This document shows positions 47,317 through 60,818 of a stretch of 64,000 nucleotides of DNA, piece by piece. The notes under the pieces were generated by a model, which saw nothing but the letters and a program-made list of their open reading frames with translations, had not been told where the DNA came from and made no database searches. How positions within the stretch are numbered: position 1 is the stretch's first letter; every line of letters begins with the position of its first letter. Both the position numbers and the translations under genes were made by a program. Source of the DNA: Letharia columbiana (Eukaryota; Ascomycota; Lecanoromycetes; Lecanorales; Parmeliaceae). The stretch lies in NCBI RefSeq assembly GCF_014066305.1, contig NW_023501047.1, forward strand, positions 806,001-870,000, read 5' to 3'.

Positions 47317-47900
47317 CTCCCATATGCTCGAAATGCAGCTCGAATCAAACAAGTAGAAAAACGAAAAAAATACCCCCACACCCCCTACCCCCCCATTCGA
47401 GCAAATAGCCATATCCGAACGCCGGGTAGTTAAGGTGAAGAGGGCATGTGCATGGGAAAATTCCATCCACCCCATACAAAAAATTCCATTTTTTTTTTTT
47501 TTTTTTTTTTATAAAGAGGGTTTTTTGAAAATTTTATTTCCAGTCCACTTGAGTGCACACCAAAGATCGATCGATTAAAGGCCGGAAGTTCGTAACGTCT
47601 ATAATAGAGTAGGCAAAGTGAAAAGTCGAAATCTGAAAACGACTATATCATGTTAGGTCCTTGAGGATATAATAGTAATATACCCGTGTATAGTACGTTA
47701 ATAGGATGAGGTATAGGTAAGGGCATTTCGAAAGAGCCTTAAAGATTTAATAGCGGTAGTAATAATAGCGCTAAAGAAATAGCTATTTCGATATAAAATA
47801 ATAAGTCCGTAGAGTGTTAAGCTTAATATAGCGGCTCGACGAGTAACTCGAATAGATTACTCGAGATATAAAGATTAATTAGAAGTAGGCTCTTATATAA
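47317..47900 (-). other. R2 3' tail, low-RIP island with a 24-nt T run
   Basis: From about 47,410 it again matches the A-family tail (gccgggtagttaaggtgaag; ttttatttccag...). It holds a homopolymer T run near 47,488-47,510 and C-rich runs at 47,372-47,395. The minus-strand open frame at 47,293-47,475 crosses the G block and has no protein character. Confidence 0.65.
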
Positions 47901-50900
47901 GTAGTAATATCGAAATTCTATTTACCTCTTAAGGTGCTAAAGTTAATTCTTTCTTAATAATAATTTATTTACCCCTTAAAGTGCTAAAGTTAACTCTTTT
48001 AATAATAATTTATTTACTTTTTAAGATACTAGAGTTAACTTTTTCTTAATAATAAGCGTATCGCTAGAATATAAATTTATACACCCCTTAAGGTACTAGA
48101 ATCAACTCTTTCTTAATAATAAGCGTATTGTTAGAATATAAGAAATAATTATTCTATAGGCGAGGTTTTAGATTAATAAGTTTTTAAAAGAGCTTAAATT
48201 TATCTCTATATAGGGCCTTAATAAATCTATTAACTATCTATTTATTAGTAAAAATATATTTAAGATTTATATTATTATTAGTAATTTAACTACGTATCTA
48301 ATAATATTAAATATTAATATACTTAATATAACTATAATATTAAGAATTCTTTATTAAAGCGATTACATCTTAATTATTATCAAAGATAATAATTATTTAA
48401 AGTAATTTATTAGAGTGAATTTAATTAAGTAATTTTTAAAGTTAAATAGCTTTCTTTATAGTCTAAATCTAATTAATATATTTAATTTTATAAATAGATA
48501 ATATAATAATAGCTTATCGCTTAAAAGATTAGCTAATTACTCTACTTTCTAGATTATAAATATAATTTAAAATTAATTTATAAATATTATAATTATTAAT
48601 TTAATCGAAGTTAATATAATTAATTAAATCTTAAAGTAAATCTTTATAAATAAGATATTAATAAATAGTTATTTTAAGATATTAAAAGATATACTTAATA
48701 GTCGCGTAATAGACTTCGATAAGATTTAAAGAATATTATAAGATTATTAATATAGCGAATATAATATTTAATCTTATATCTAATATAGCGTATATAAGAG
48801 ATTTAATAATTAATTAATAAGTTTTTAATAATTTAATAAATATTATATAATTATTCTTAATAAAAAGTAATTACGCGCTAGTCTTTATAAGAGTAAATTA
48901 TAACTTAAACTCTTATATTTTATAATATCTAAGAAATTATTTAATATAGATTAATTAATTTAAATATAATATTTAATTAATATAATTATAAATTATAATT
49001 ATATTTAAATAATAGCTATAAAAATTTAAATTACTTATTTTAAACTTAATATTAAGCGTATTCTTAATTTATTAAATATTAAATTAAAAAGAGTTAATAA
49101 TAAGAATATTATTTATATAAAGAGCGATAATAATATTAATATCGAGATTAATAAATATATTATAATCGATATTAATAAGAATAAAATCGATTTCTTATAT
49201 ATAGTTAATAAAGATATTATATTATATACGCGAGAACTACTTTAAACTATAAAGTATCTTATTAAGCTTATAGACTTATTAAGAATACTTCTTTAAGATA
49301 AAATTAATAGACTATTTTATATAGATTTCTTTTTTAATATTCTTATAGAGAAAAGCGATTTTAATATCTATTTATTTTAGATTTTAATCTTTAATAGCGA
49401 TTAAGATAAAGATAGTCTTATAGAATATAAGCTTAATTATTAAAACGAAGATTTTATTATAATTTAAGTCTTCGCGTTATTCGAAATTATATATTATTTA
49501 GCGAGTTTTATAGCGAGTAACTTTATTATTAAATTTATATTTTAAAGTATAAATTTATCTATTATAAAGTATAATACGTCTATAAAATAGATTAATAAGA
49601 GTTTAGATATTATTCTCTTTCAGCGACTTAAATTCTTCGATTATATCGCCTTTTTATTATTTATAAAAAGAATTATTTATTATAATCTCTTTATAGATCT
49701 TTAACTTATATAACTCTATATTTATAACTTAAATAATTATAATATAAAGTATAAGAGAGTTTAAAGAGAGATTTCGCGGGATTAAGTAAGGATAGTTAGA
49801 ATATAAAAATATATTATTTTATATTATTAAGATAGATTAAGGCGTAATAATAGAAATATCTATATCGAAGTTAAAAGAAGTTATTATAAGCTTTAAAGGC
49901 CTTAAAATAAATCTAAATAACTAAATAAGTTTATTTATATTTATTATATTTATAGAAAGAAAATTTTTAGCTAAGAAAGGCGTTATAGATCTAGGCGTAT
50001 TTCTCTTTATAGCTAAATTATTTAGCGATTAAAAAGATATTAAATTAAATAAGAGTTTATTCTTTTCTCTATTTTATATAACTTTTAATAAGTATATAAT
50101 ATTATTATCTAATAATAATATTTAATAAATATAATTATTATTATAGTCTATAAGAATATCTTCTTAAATATAATATTATTCTTTCTTTTATTTAATAACT
50201 AATCTTCTTATTATAGCGAAGCTCTTAATTTTAATATATTTAATATATATTAGATAGAGCTTATATTTAATATAAGTCTTATATAAAATAAATTTATAAT
50301 CTATAATAAAGCTATAATTATAAAGATAGTTTATTACTATTATAAGCTTTAGCTAAAACTTTTAATTAATATTAATATTCTCTATAATAATATTAATAAT
50401 ACTAAAGAGAGTTTAATTAAGTTATTTAATAATTTTATTTTATTTAAGATTTTCTAATTAAATTAGCTTTTAAGTAATATTATAATTAATATAATAGATA
50501 TCGAAATTATAATTCTTATATTTATCTTTATAATCGCTTTATAAGCGTTTAATAGTAAAATCGCTATATTTATTATAAAGCTAAAAGCGCTTAAAGACTA
50601 TAAAGATATCGCTCTTTTATTCGATAATCTTAATCTTAAAGCGTTTATCGTAGTTATTTAGAAAGATAATAAAGTATTTATCTTTATTAAAGCCGCGCGG
50701 GGTAATAGAGCTATAAATATCGCTATAAATTAAATTATTTAATCTTTCTATAAGATAAATATAAGATTTATATAATATATTCTTTATTTTTTTAATAGTA
50801 TATAAAGCGTAAGACTTTATTTTTATAATTTTTTTAATAAGGTTTATACTCTTAAATAACTTAACGAGCTTTTAAATATTTTAATATCTTAAATAATTTA

Positions 50901-53000
50901 TATAAATATATTAAAGATTAAGAGTTTCTTTATTAATTTTATAAGGCGTTTTATCGAAGTTAAAATCGAAATTAGAGTTAGAGATATTAGACTTAGCGAA
51001 AATAGAAATACCTTTATTTATTAAATTAATCTTCTTCTTATATTTTAAAATAATCTAAAGTATAGCGAACTTTATATTATACTATTTAAATATTAATATA
51101 AATATTAATTTAGCTTTAAACGATATTAATATAAATTTTAACTTTTATATATAAAAGATATATAGATTATTTTTCTATAGTTAAGCGGTAATATTATAAT
51201 AATTAATTTTAATATTATTTAAAACGAATTTTATAGATAGACTATTATATATTAATTATTTTTAAGAAATTAGATTTAGAGATAGCTCGAGAAGATAAAG
51301 AATATTAATAAGAATTAATTTCTTCTTCTTACTATTAATAATAGTATTAAGATATACTTTATTAATATTAATAGAGATAAGAAAGTTCTTAATACTCTTA
51401 ATTAAATAAATATTATTAATTATAAAATTAAGAGAATAATATTTAATAAAGATATTTCGATAGAGAGTAAAGTGCTATAAATAAGTATAATTTAAAATTT
51501 ATTATATAAGCGAGCTATCGAATTTAGCTATATATATAATATATATTTCTCTTTTAATATTAATAAAATTATAATAACGCTTCTTATTAAACTTATAATC
51601 TCTATTCTTATTCTTTTTATTATTAAATTTAAAGTTATTATCTTAAATATTATCTTTATTATTATCGTCGTTAATATCTTTATTTTAACTCTTTTTATTA
51701 AATTAATTATACTTTATTTTAATATAATAATATTTCTTATAATAAATATAATATTTAACTCGCTTTTAAATTATATAACTATTAAAATTAGATATAACTC
51801 TCTTCTATAATTTAATAATAATAATAAGATTTAAGTTATTTAGAATAAAATAATAAAAGCGCTAAGTAGTAAAGATATAGCTAAATTTAATACGCTTAGA
51901 AGATAAATTAATAATTATCTAAATAAATTAAGTAATAGCGTACTTTAGCGAGAAGATAAACTCTATATTTATCTTATTTATCGACTTATAATTTTAAATA
52001 TAATAAATAAAATAGATATTATAGATCTTATCTAACTCGATATAAAAGAGAAAAATAAAAAAGTTAATTTTTAATTTTAACTTAGATAATATATTAATAA
52101 TATCGATATAAATATCTTTAAGGCGAGTCGCGAAATTTAATATATCTTTATATTAATTAAGGTTTAGCTTAAATAGCTAATAATAGAGATTATTAAAAAT
52201 ATTAAAATCTTTAAACTTATTATTAATAATAATAGTCTTTTATAGAAGATAGATATTAATTTAACTTTCTAAATTCGATAGAAGATTATTATTAAGATAA
52301 CTCTAAATAATATTAATAGCTAGTTTATATCTTAGCTTTTACTTAATAACTTTATCTTTAATAATATTAATAAATCTTATAATTTTAGCGTTAGACGTAT
52401 TTTTAGCTAAGATAAAAATAATAAAATAATCTTTTTATTTAACTTTAATAAACTTAATAAAGCGTTATACTATAAGATATTAATATATATCTCGCTATTA
52501 TATTTAAAGATCTTTAGATTTTTTAAGCTTAGCGATATAAAGAGATAGCTCGCTAAACTTTATATTTAAGCTAATTTCTTTTAATATAATTTTAACTTTA
52601 ATATATTATTTAAAGCGCGAAGAAATTAAGAGTTTATAAGAGAATTAAATTTAATAGACTATATAATAATATTAAAGAGATTCTCGCTATTAATTAATTT
52701 AAGAGATAACTCGCGAGTTAAATTATTAAAAGTTATAAAGTTATTAGAGAGATAAATAGATATATAATTATATTCTTAATTTTCTAAACGCTTTCTAAAT
52801 TAATATTAAACTTTATTTAATATCTAATTATATCGAGAAAAGTTATACTTAAAGATATATTTATCTACGTATACTTTATTATATAATATATAAAATTATT
52901 TCTAAAAAATATCTAAAGATATAATAGACGCGTATAATCTATAGTAGCTTTTAAACTTATCTTAAACTACGAAGAGCGTTAATAAATAACTATATTTAAA
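47900..53000 (-). pseudogene. R2 gag-pol relic
   Basis: Right to left: gag (about 51,500-53,000), protease and integrase (about 49,900-51,500), RT with the catalytic box at 49,108-49,119 reading YINN for YVDD, the KLNKILYSLK landmark near 49,240-49,280, then RNase H near 48,240-48,900. All frames broken by RIP stops. Limits of gag and integrase are estimated from A. Confidence 0.7.
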
Positions 53001-53776
53001 GTATTTAATATTATCTTAATTAAAAGAAAGCGTTAATATATAATTATATCTAGAATATATAATATTATCTTAACTAATATAATTAAATAAAGAATTTTTT
53101 TAAGATATAATTAAATTTAAAGGTAATTAAATAAATATAAAGTCTATATTAAATAAAAAACTTAAAAACTCTTTATATTCTTTATCTTACGCGATAATTA
53201 TATTCTTTATTAATTAAATATTTAATTATTAACTTAATAATTTATTAATTAAGCGATTAATAGTATTAATATAATAATATTTCGCTATAATCTATCTAAC
53301 TAATATAGCTATATTTCGATTAAAAAATAAAAGTACTTCTTTATATACTACCCCTTTTATAATTATATTATTTCTATTTATAGATTTAGCGTTTTATAAA
53401 TAAAATTAATATCATTTAAAGCGCTTAATTAATTAATTAATTTAATAAAATTTTTAATTAACTTAATACTTAAGCTCTTTATTTTAATTTCTTATTTTAT
53501 AATATAATAATTAAAGATAATAATAGCGAGGTTTTTATAAGGGTTATAGCTATTATATAATAAGTATAACTTATAATTTAGAGATCTATAAAGCTTAAAG
53601 AGTACTATTAAATTACTTTAAAGTAAATTAATTAAATATTTAATATTATAATAATATTACTAAGCGATATAATATTATAATAAAATTTTCTCTTATTTTT
53701 TAAGTACTTAATTAATAAGCTAGCTAGCTTATAAGTAATATATTAAATAAATATTCTATAATTTAAATTTATAATC
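53001..53776 (-). other. R2 5' leader and primer-binding site
   Basis: AT-rich non-coding stretch ending at 53,776 with the complement of gattataaat, the RIP-mutated form of ggttataagc seen in R1. No stem-loop could be recognised. Confidence 0.55.
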
Positions 53777-53877
53777 TATTAAAAGTAATAGATAAAATAC
53801 TTAATTAATTAGATTTAATTATAGAGAGTATTACGAATATATATATCGTTAAGCCTCGATAAACTTGAATTTTAATA
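53777..53877 (-). repeat. Hybrid LTR between R2 and R3
   Basis: The first ~29 bp (53,777-53,805) and last 13 bp (ttgaattttaata, 53,865-53,877) belong to the A-family LTR. The middle (53,806-53,864) is the same sequence as the G block at 47,207-47,265. A primer site lies to its left and a polypurine-tract complement to its right, so it acts as the 5' LTR of R2 and the 3' LTR of R3 at once. Confidence 0.6.
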
Positions 53878-54599
53878 TTTCTCTTTATATATATCCTCTT
53901 ATAAGCGAAATCTAGTAGATATAAAGTTTAATATTAACGATATTAGAATTAAGTAGTTAAAGTAAGTTAGTATTAAATAGCTAGCGTAAAAATATATCTC
54001 TTTTACTCTCTTATACCTTTACCTTCTCTTTATAAATTAAATTAAAAAATATAAGATTTAAAGTTTATAATATTTAAAATAGAATAGATAAAGTAAAAAG
54101 TTAAAATCTAAAAATAATTATATTAAATTATAACCTCTATTTAAATATAATTTAAATTCTACTTTTTATTAAAAAACGATTTTTTAAAAAATTTATTTTT
54201 AGATTATCTAGTATATATCAAAAATCGATTAATTCGAGATTAAAGAATATTTATAGGGGTAACTAAATAAAATAATTAGAAGAAATCCTTCTAGCTATAT
54301 ATCGCTAGCTATAAAATCCTTATAAAAATTATTTTAAATAATTAATTTTTAATAATAATAGCTAATAATAGTAATTTAAAGATATAATATTTAAGATATT
54401 AATAACGAATAAATATAAGTTTTTTAAAAGAGTTTTAGAAGTTTTAATAACGATAGCGGTAATAGCGCTAAAGAAATAGCTATTTTAATATAAAATAATA
54501 AGTTTATAGAGTATTAAACTTAATATAGCGACTTAATAGATAGCTTAAGTCGATTATTTATAATATAAAAATTAATAAAATAACTTCTCTAGAGTAGAT

Positions 54600-57500
54600 A
54601 ACTCTTTTATATTAAGACTATTAATTTATAGTAAGATTATAAATAATATTTTAATTTAATAAATTAATAAAACCTCTTAAACTTATTCTTATTAAAAGCC
54701 TTAATAAGATCGTCGATTATTTATTAATCGATAAAAATATAATCTAAAGCGATATTTTTAGCGATAACTTATTCTTATATATAATAATATTAAATATTAA
54801 TATATTTAATATAAATATAAAATTAGAAGTTTTTAGCTAGTACTATAATACTTTAATTATTATAAAAAATAATTATTACTTACTCTTATTTATTATTAGA
54901 ATTAAACAAAAATAATAAATTACGTAATTAAATTACTTTTTTAATAATTTATATTTAATTAATATATTTAATCTTATAAGTTAAGAGTATTATAATAAAT
55001 TATTACTTTAATAATTAATTAATAATCTTATTATTATTAATATTAAATATATACTTAAATATAAAGTAATAGATATTTTAATTATCGATTTAATCGGCGT
55101 TAATATAATTATTTAAAGATTTTAGATTTTCTCTAAAGATAAGTTAATAATTAACGATTTATTTAAAATAGCGAAAGATTCGCTTAATCGCTTTTTAATA
55201 GACTTTATTAGAGTTTAAACTATATCGAAATATTATTAAGATTATAAATATAATATTTCATCTTATATTAAATATTATATATATTAATAATTTTATTATT
55301 AATTAATACTTAATATAAGAGATTTCGAAGATTTAAAAGTTCTCTTTAGATATCTAATATCTTTCGATATCTATAAAAATAAATATATTTTTAGATTCTT
55401 ATATATTATATTTAGTAAGAAACTTTTTAATATACTTTATTTAATTAAATTAAATAATATAATTAATATAATTTCTAATAATAATTATATTTAGATAATA
55501 AGCGTATAATTCTAAATTAGTTATTTCGAAATAATTATTAAACTTATTTTTAATATTCTAAATTTCTACTTTATTAAAATTAATTAAAAGAATATTATTT
55601 ATATAGATTATAATAATTATAATATTATTAATAAAAATTAAGAAATTAATCGTAATAAGTTTAAAGTCTAATTTCTTTAAATATATAAAGAGAATATTAT
55701 ATTAGATTTTTAGAAATTACTTTAAATTATATAGCGCCTTCTTTAGCTTATATATCTTATATTTATTATTAATTTTAAAGCTTATAAACTATATTATATA
55801 GATAATTTCCTTTATATTATTATAGAGAAAAGTAATTTTAATATTTATTTACTTTAATTTTTAATTAAGAATTATTATTAAAGTAAAGATCGCTTTATAG
55901 TTTATAGACTTAACTATAAAGACGAAAGTCTTATTAAAATTTATATTTTCGCGCTATTTAAAATTATAAATTATTTATTAAGCTTTATATTATATAATCT
56001 CTCTAATAAAGCTTCGCTTAAATTTATAAACTTATTTACCGCTTAGGGTATATATATTTAAGAGTAGATTTATTAAAATTTAGATATTATTAGCTATAAA
56101 AGAGTTAACTTCTTTTTATATAATAAGTTTTTATTTTATTTTTTAATATTTATTCGCTATTATCTCTCGATATATTCGAGATTTAAATAATTTAAAAATA
56201 TTAGCTTTAATTAAAAGAATAAATAGATCTAGCGAAAGATTATAATAAGTTTTAAGAACTTCATATTATCTAGATTATTTTAAGAGAGATTATTAATTAA
56301 TTATAAATCTAATTATAGACCTTATTAGGGCTTATAAAGCTATTAAGATAAATTCTATAAGTATATTTTTACTTAAAGTTTTAAATAATTTTAATTTTAT
56401 TTCTTTTAAATATATCTACGACGATATCTATAGTAATATTTATAGAGATATTTACGACGGAGATATCTATAAAGATACTTCTTTAATAGAAATCTATATA
56501 GTAATAACGAATTCTCTAATAGCTTTAGTTAAGATAATTATTACTTCGATAAATATTTTCTATCTTATTTTTTTTAAAGTTTTTTCTTTTAGAATTAATA
56601 TTAAAGAGATAATTAATAGCTTATATATAGTCTTTTATAATATATTTATATAGCGCTTATTTCTATTCTTAAGTAAATTTTAAATAGATTTTAATTATTA
56701 ATCTCTTTTTCTTTAATAGAGTTAAGCTTAACTAAAATTAATTTAAAAAAAATTATTAATTTAAGTTATATTTAAATAGATCTAAATTTTATTATTTAAT
56801 ATTAGTATATAATAAAACTAATTAGCTTTATAGTTAATTAAGCGCCTCTTATAGGCGTAATTCTTATATTTAGTTTAGTCGATGTTTAATAGATATATTT
56901 AATAGAAATCAATCTATTCGATAATTCGAAGATACGAAATATTAGGTGGATAGTCTATGAAGACCTTATAAGAGGTGATATTTCTTTTTAATATCGGTTA
57001 CAAATTACGTAGGTGATTAGAAGCTCACGCGAATTTCGATTAATACTTTTATAATAGCCCACTCTCTTTAAATATAGCGCTAGCCTTACATTATATCATT
57101 TGGCCGAGATATTTAGATTTACTATTTATTTAAAAGTTATTAGATATAATATCTTTCTAGATAATTTCTTTAATAAATCGAAAAGTATATATATTATAAT
57201 TATCGTATTTAAAACTATAATTACTATAAAATCTAATATAAACGTAATTTCTATATTTAACTTAATTTAGAAAAAACTTAAATATCGGAAAGATTATAGG
57301 ATTATTCTTATTAGAAAGTAAGAATATAGCGAAATAAAGCGTTTTATTATCTAGAAAGATTATTATCTATTTATAATTATTATAAAAAATTTTTTTTTTT
57401 TTTAAAGATTATTATAAATTAGATTATTCTTTTAGCGATCTAATATTATATAACGCTTATATAATTCGATTTTTATATTAATAATACTATATAATTTATA

Positions 57501-58330
57501 TATATTCTTAAAGAGTAAAATAGATAAGTTTATTTTAATATATATTTTAATTAATTTCTTTAGATTTTAATACTCTAAGTAATTATAATAAGCGTATTAT
57601 ATATATAAGATTTTTTTATTAATTTAAGAATCTAAGATATTAATAAATAAGAATAAAAATTTAAATTTAGATATAGATATAGATATAATAAATTTATTAT
57701 AGATAAAAATATTTTTATTAATAACTACTAAGTATATAAAAGCCTCTATTTATATATTTAATATATAAAAATAATTACGCTAATATTTAAAAATAATATT
57801 ATACTCTTTTACTTTAATATTTTTAAATATAAATTAAAGCGAATAATTTTAATCTTCGAGTTATCTTTAAGAAATTAAATTAAAACTACTATTAGAAATA
57901 TATTAGATATCTTCTATATATAGAGTTTATTTATTTTTAAGATCTTTATATTTAAATTTAATATATTTAAAGTCTATAGTTATAGCTAAGCTATTAACTT
58001 TATTAATTAAATAATATAATTTAAATAAAGTAAAAATTCGAAAGACTAAGAAATTACGAGTAATATATTAAATATAAATATTATTAATAAATTATAAATA
58101 TAATAATACGGCGGCTATAAACACCGAAGAAGTTTAAGATATAGTCTTTAGACCCTTTTTAACAGAGGAATAGTAGACTTAATTTTATAAGAATTAAGAA
58201 TTAATAATAAGGTATATAGTATCCTCTAAGTTAGAGTTAGTATATATTATAAAATTATATATTATTACTAATTAAATATACGCTATAATAGCTTTAATAC
58301 TATTAGATTAACGATTAATAATAAATTTAT
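54600..58330 (-). pseudogene. R3 pol relic: protease, integrase, RT, RNase H
   Basis: Right to left: a protease-like LIINS-stop segment (about 58,195-58,215, for an IDSG site) with KTIS and FIAA downstream; a GAG-pre-integrase stretch reading YAYYNYLEY (about 57,570-57,600, for LWHxRxGHL); and the integrase end LKRVGYYK/FKESGLL near 57,050, for the ERxNRT...KYW region. A low-RIP part at 56,900-57,050 encodes KFA-stop-ASNHLRNL. RT follows with box YINN at 55,594-55,605, then RNase H at about 54,700-55,000. The order is Copia. Confidence 0.75.
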
Positions 58331-60000
58331 TATTTTAGATATTTTTATTTTTATCTTTATTATCTAAGCTAGAGAAATTATTCTTATTATCTCTCTTATT
58401 ACTATCTTAATTATTATAATTATTATAACCTTTATAATTATCGCGATTTTCTCTATTACTATTATTATTTTATTTTTTAAATTTAAGATATAAAGTAATA
58501 TATTCGATATTATTATATTAATTCTTTTTATAATAGTTATAATATTTATAAGTTTAAGTATAAATATAAGAGTTATTAATATAGGCCTCTTATTAAATTC
58601 TATATTTAATAATTTTATTAATAATAATTAATATAATAACGCTTTACGAGTTATATATAAAAAATTTATTAACTAGTATAATTAGTATATAAGCTTTAAT
58701 ACTAATTAAATTAATAAAATTAATTATAATATTAATAAATCGAGTAATTATATAATCTAGATTAAACTTTATAATATTATTATTTTTAAAGACGTTATAA
58801 TTTTAATTATATTATTTATAATATAAATTATATAGAGAATTTAAGCCTAAATAAAAGTAATAAATTTTTTAATTTTTATCGAACTTTAGCTTTAAAAATA
58901 AGTTATTAAACTTATCTAGAATCTTTATAAATTTATTAATATAAAATTAAGAGTTATTATTATACTCTATAAGAGTAATATTATTTATCTTTCTAAACGT
59001 GAAATTAAGAATATTTAAGTCTCGAGATTTAAACTTATTTAGAGTCTTCTAGACTTCTTTAGCGTTAATCTTATTCTTAATCTTAGAACGCGGGTTTTTT
59101 TTATAACGCGATTTTAGTATAGTATAGATTTAATCTTATATCTATAGCTAGCTATTAACCTAGACTTCGATAATAATAGTATTAATAATTAATTTTATAT
59201 AATCTTTTTCGATATAGCGCTATAGTCTAAATAGCTTTAATTTATTCTTAAACTATTACTTTTAGATTTAATAGTTAAAGATATCTTTAAGCTTATTAAT
59301 ATTATCGAGATAGTTTAAAGAGATTAAGATTTTAGATTTCTCGAAAAATATAGTACTTAGAGGCTTAATAAGCTTTCTTTATTAAAGAATAAGCTAGATA
59401 AACTCGCTTTATTAAAGTTTAAATTTAAGAATAAAATTTATATATTAATAAAATTTAAAGAAATAATTAAAATAAGCGATATCGATAAAATCGAGCGCGC
59501 TTAAAAATTAAAGAGGTCTTCGTTAGAGATTAACTCTAATAAAGACTTAGAGATTAATTATTTTAATATTAAGTTAAAATCGATAAAAAAGCTTAATATA
59601 TACTTACTCTCGCTATTAAAATATTTTTTATAATATATTAAAGATTTAAGCGTATAAGAGAAATTTTATTAAATTTTAAAATTAACTCGATATAGTTTAG
59701 ATCTTTATTTATAAAAGTTTATTATCTATTAATACTCGAAATAGTAAATAGTATTCTATTAAGAAGTTAAATAATTAATAAATATTAAAGATATTAAAAT
59801 AGTTTAAAAACGTTATAATAATAAGAATTTATCTCTTATATATAGATATAATATTATATTATTAAAATTATATTAGCTATCTTAATAACTAAAAGCTTTA
59901 TTTATCTTCTCTAAAATTAACTTAACTAGAGTTCGAGACTAAGATTAATCGTAAGGTTATTTGCTTACTATCGAGGTATTTTACCTCTAAGGTAAATACT
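58330..60000 (-). pseudogene. R3 gag relic with readable CCHC zinc knuckle
   Basis: Capsid text of the UBN2/Copia type runs from about 59,360 to 58,700, including the KEV-stop-KTL segment near 59,040-59,060, where Copia gags have KEAWDTL. At about 58,510-58,560 the minus strand reads Tyr-Asn-Tyr-Tyr-Lys-Lys-Asn-stop-Tyr-Asn-Asn-Ile-Glu-Tyr. Tyr sits at each of the four places of a CX2CX4HX4C knuckle, as expected when TGY and CAY codons become TAY by RIP. Asn/Arg-rich tail follows. Confidence 0.7.
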
Positions 60001-60665
60001 CGCATCGAGGCTTCTTTATAATAATAGAGATTTCTTTCTTCTTTCGTTTTTAAGATTAAGATTTTTATTTTTTTAATTAATATACTTTTATTAGCGATAA
60101 TTAAAAACTACGTAATTAACGTCGAAGTTAAATTTTTTTTTAAATTTTTTTTTTAGCGATAACTAAGATAACTAGTTTCTAATCTTTATTACGAATATTT
60201 TATAATTAAATAAATATAAAGTTTAAATACTCGCTATTTAATTTTTTAATATTTATAATATATAAATAAAGGCGTATTATTTCTTTATTTAGCGTATTTT
60301 ATATAGAAAAGTTAATAATATTTTAGAAATCTTAGTAATAATATAATTTAATTAATTATATAGCGATTTCGATAATCTCGACTAGATACGATATATTTTA
60401 ACTTATTTTATATTATTTTAAATAAAAAATAAGAGTATTTAAGCGATAGTCTTTAACTCTTAAATTATAGATAAATTATAGCTATTTAAATTTAAAATAA
60501 TTATTTTAAAATAGAAATTTTTTATATTAAGAAGATTAATAAAGTCTTCTATAGTTATAATTACCTCTATTATAATAGATATAAATATTTAAAAATAACC
60601 GCAGTTATAGCGATAGATTATATTATTACTAAAATAGTTATTAAGTATAGCTTAAGTTTATAATC
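60001..60665 (-). other. R3 5' leader and primer-binding site
   Basis: AT-rich non-coding leader. A less mutated patch at 59,940-60,020 lies at its 3' end. The primer site occupies the last ~17 bp before the LTR. Confidence 0.55.
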
Positions 60666-60818
60666 TATTAAAATATAAAGATAGAATACTTAATTATTTT
60701 TAATTATAGAGTTTTATAAAAGAAAAGAGTAATTTAATATAAACGCGCTAAGATATATTATATTACGTAGTTATATAATCGCTAAGACGTTAAGAGTTAT
60801 CTAATTCGAATTTTAATA
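60666..60818 (-). repeat. 5' LTR of R3 (153 bp, RIP-degraded)
   Basis: A-family LTR in reverse orientation, closest to the sub-type at 46,987-47,139. Followed by gttta and then directly by the interior of D2. Confidence 0.82.

Larger units (their letters stand above)
46987..53877 (-). mobile_element. R2: Copia retrotransposon, minus strand, with internal foreign LTR
   Basis: 3' LTR 46,987-47,139, 3' tail to about 47,900, pol and gag relics, then a primer site (gattataaatt, minus strand, ending at 53,776) and an LTR at 53,777-53,877. Tail and LTR match element A, but the coding region has drifted further than RIP alone explains, so R2 is a different subfamily. A 110-bp LTR-like block (47,207-47,316) interrupts its tail. 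Confidence 0.75.
53777..60818 (-). mobile_element. R3: Copia retrotransposon, minus strand
   Basis: 3' LTR (hybrid) 53,777-53,877, tail 53,878-54,600, pol, gag, leader, primer site (gattataaacttaagc, minus strand, ending 60,665) and 5' LTR 60,666-60,818; total about 7.04 kb, the family size. It shares the hybrid LTR with R2. Heavily RIP-mutated except a patch at 56,880-57,110. Confidence 0.75.

Noticed and set aside
47293..47475. 60-codon open frame on the minus strand
   Set aside because: Crosses the end of LTR-like block G and the R2 tail; no protein features.
56870..57047. A possible separate LTR ending tttataata at 57,047, because a purine-tract-like complement follows
   Set aside because: Translation on the minus strand runs straight through the supposed boundary as Copia integrase, so this is a less mutated coding patch of R3.
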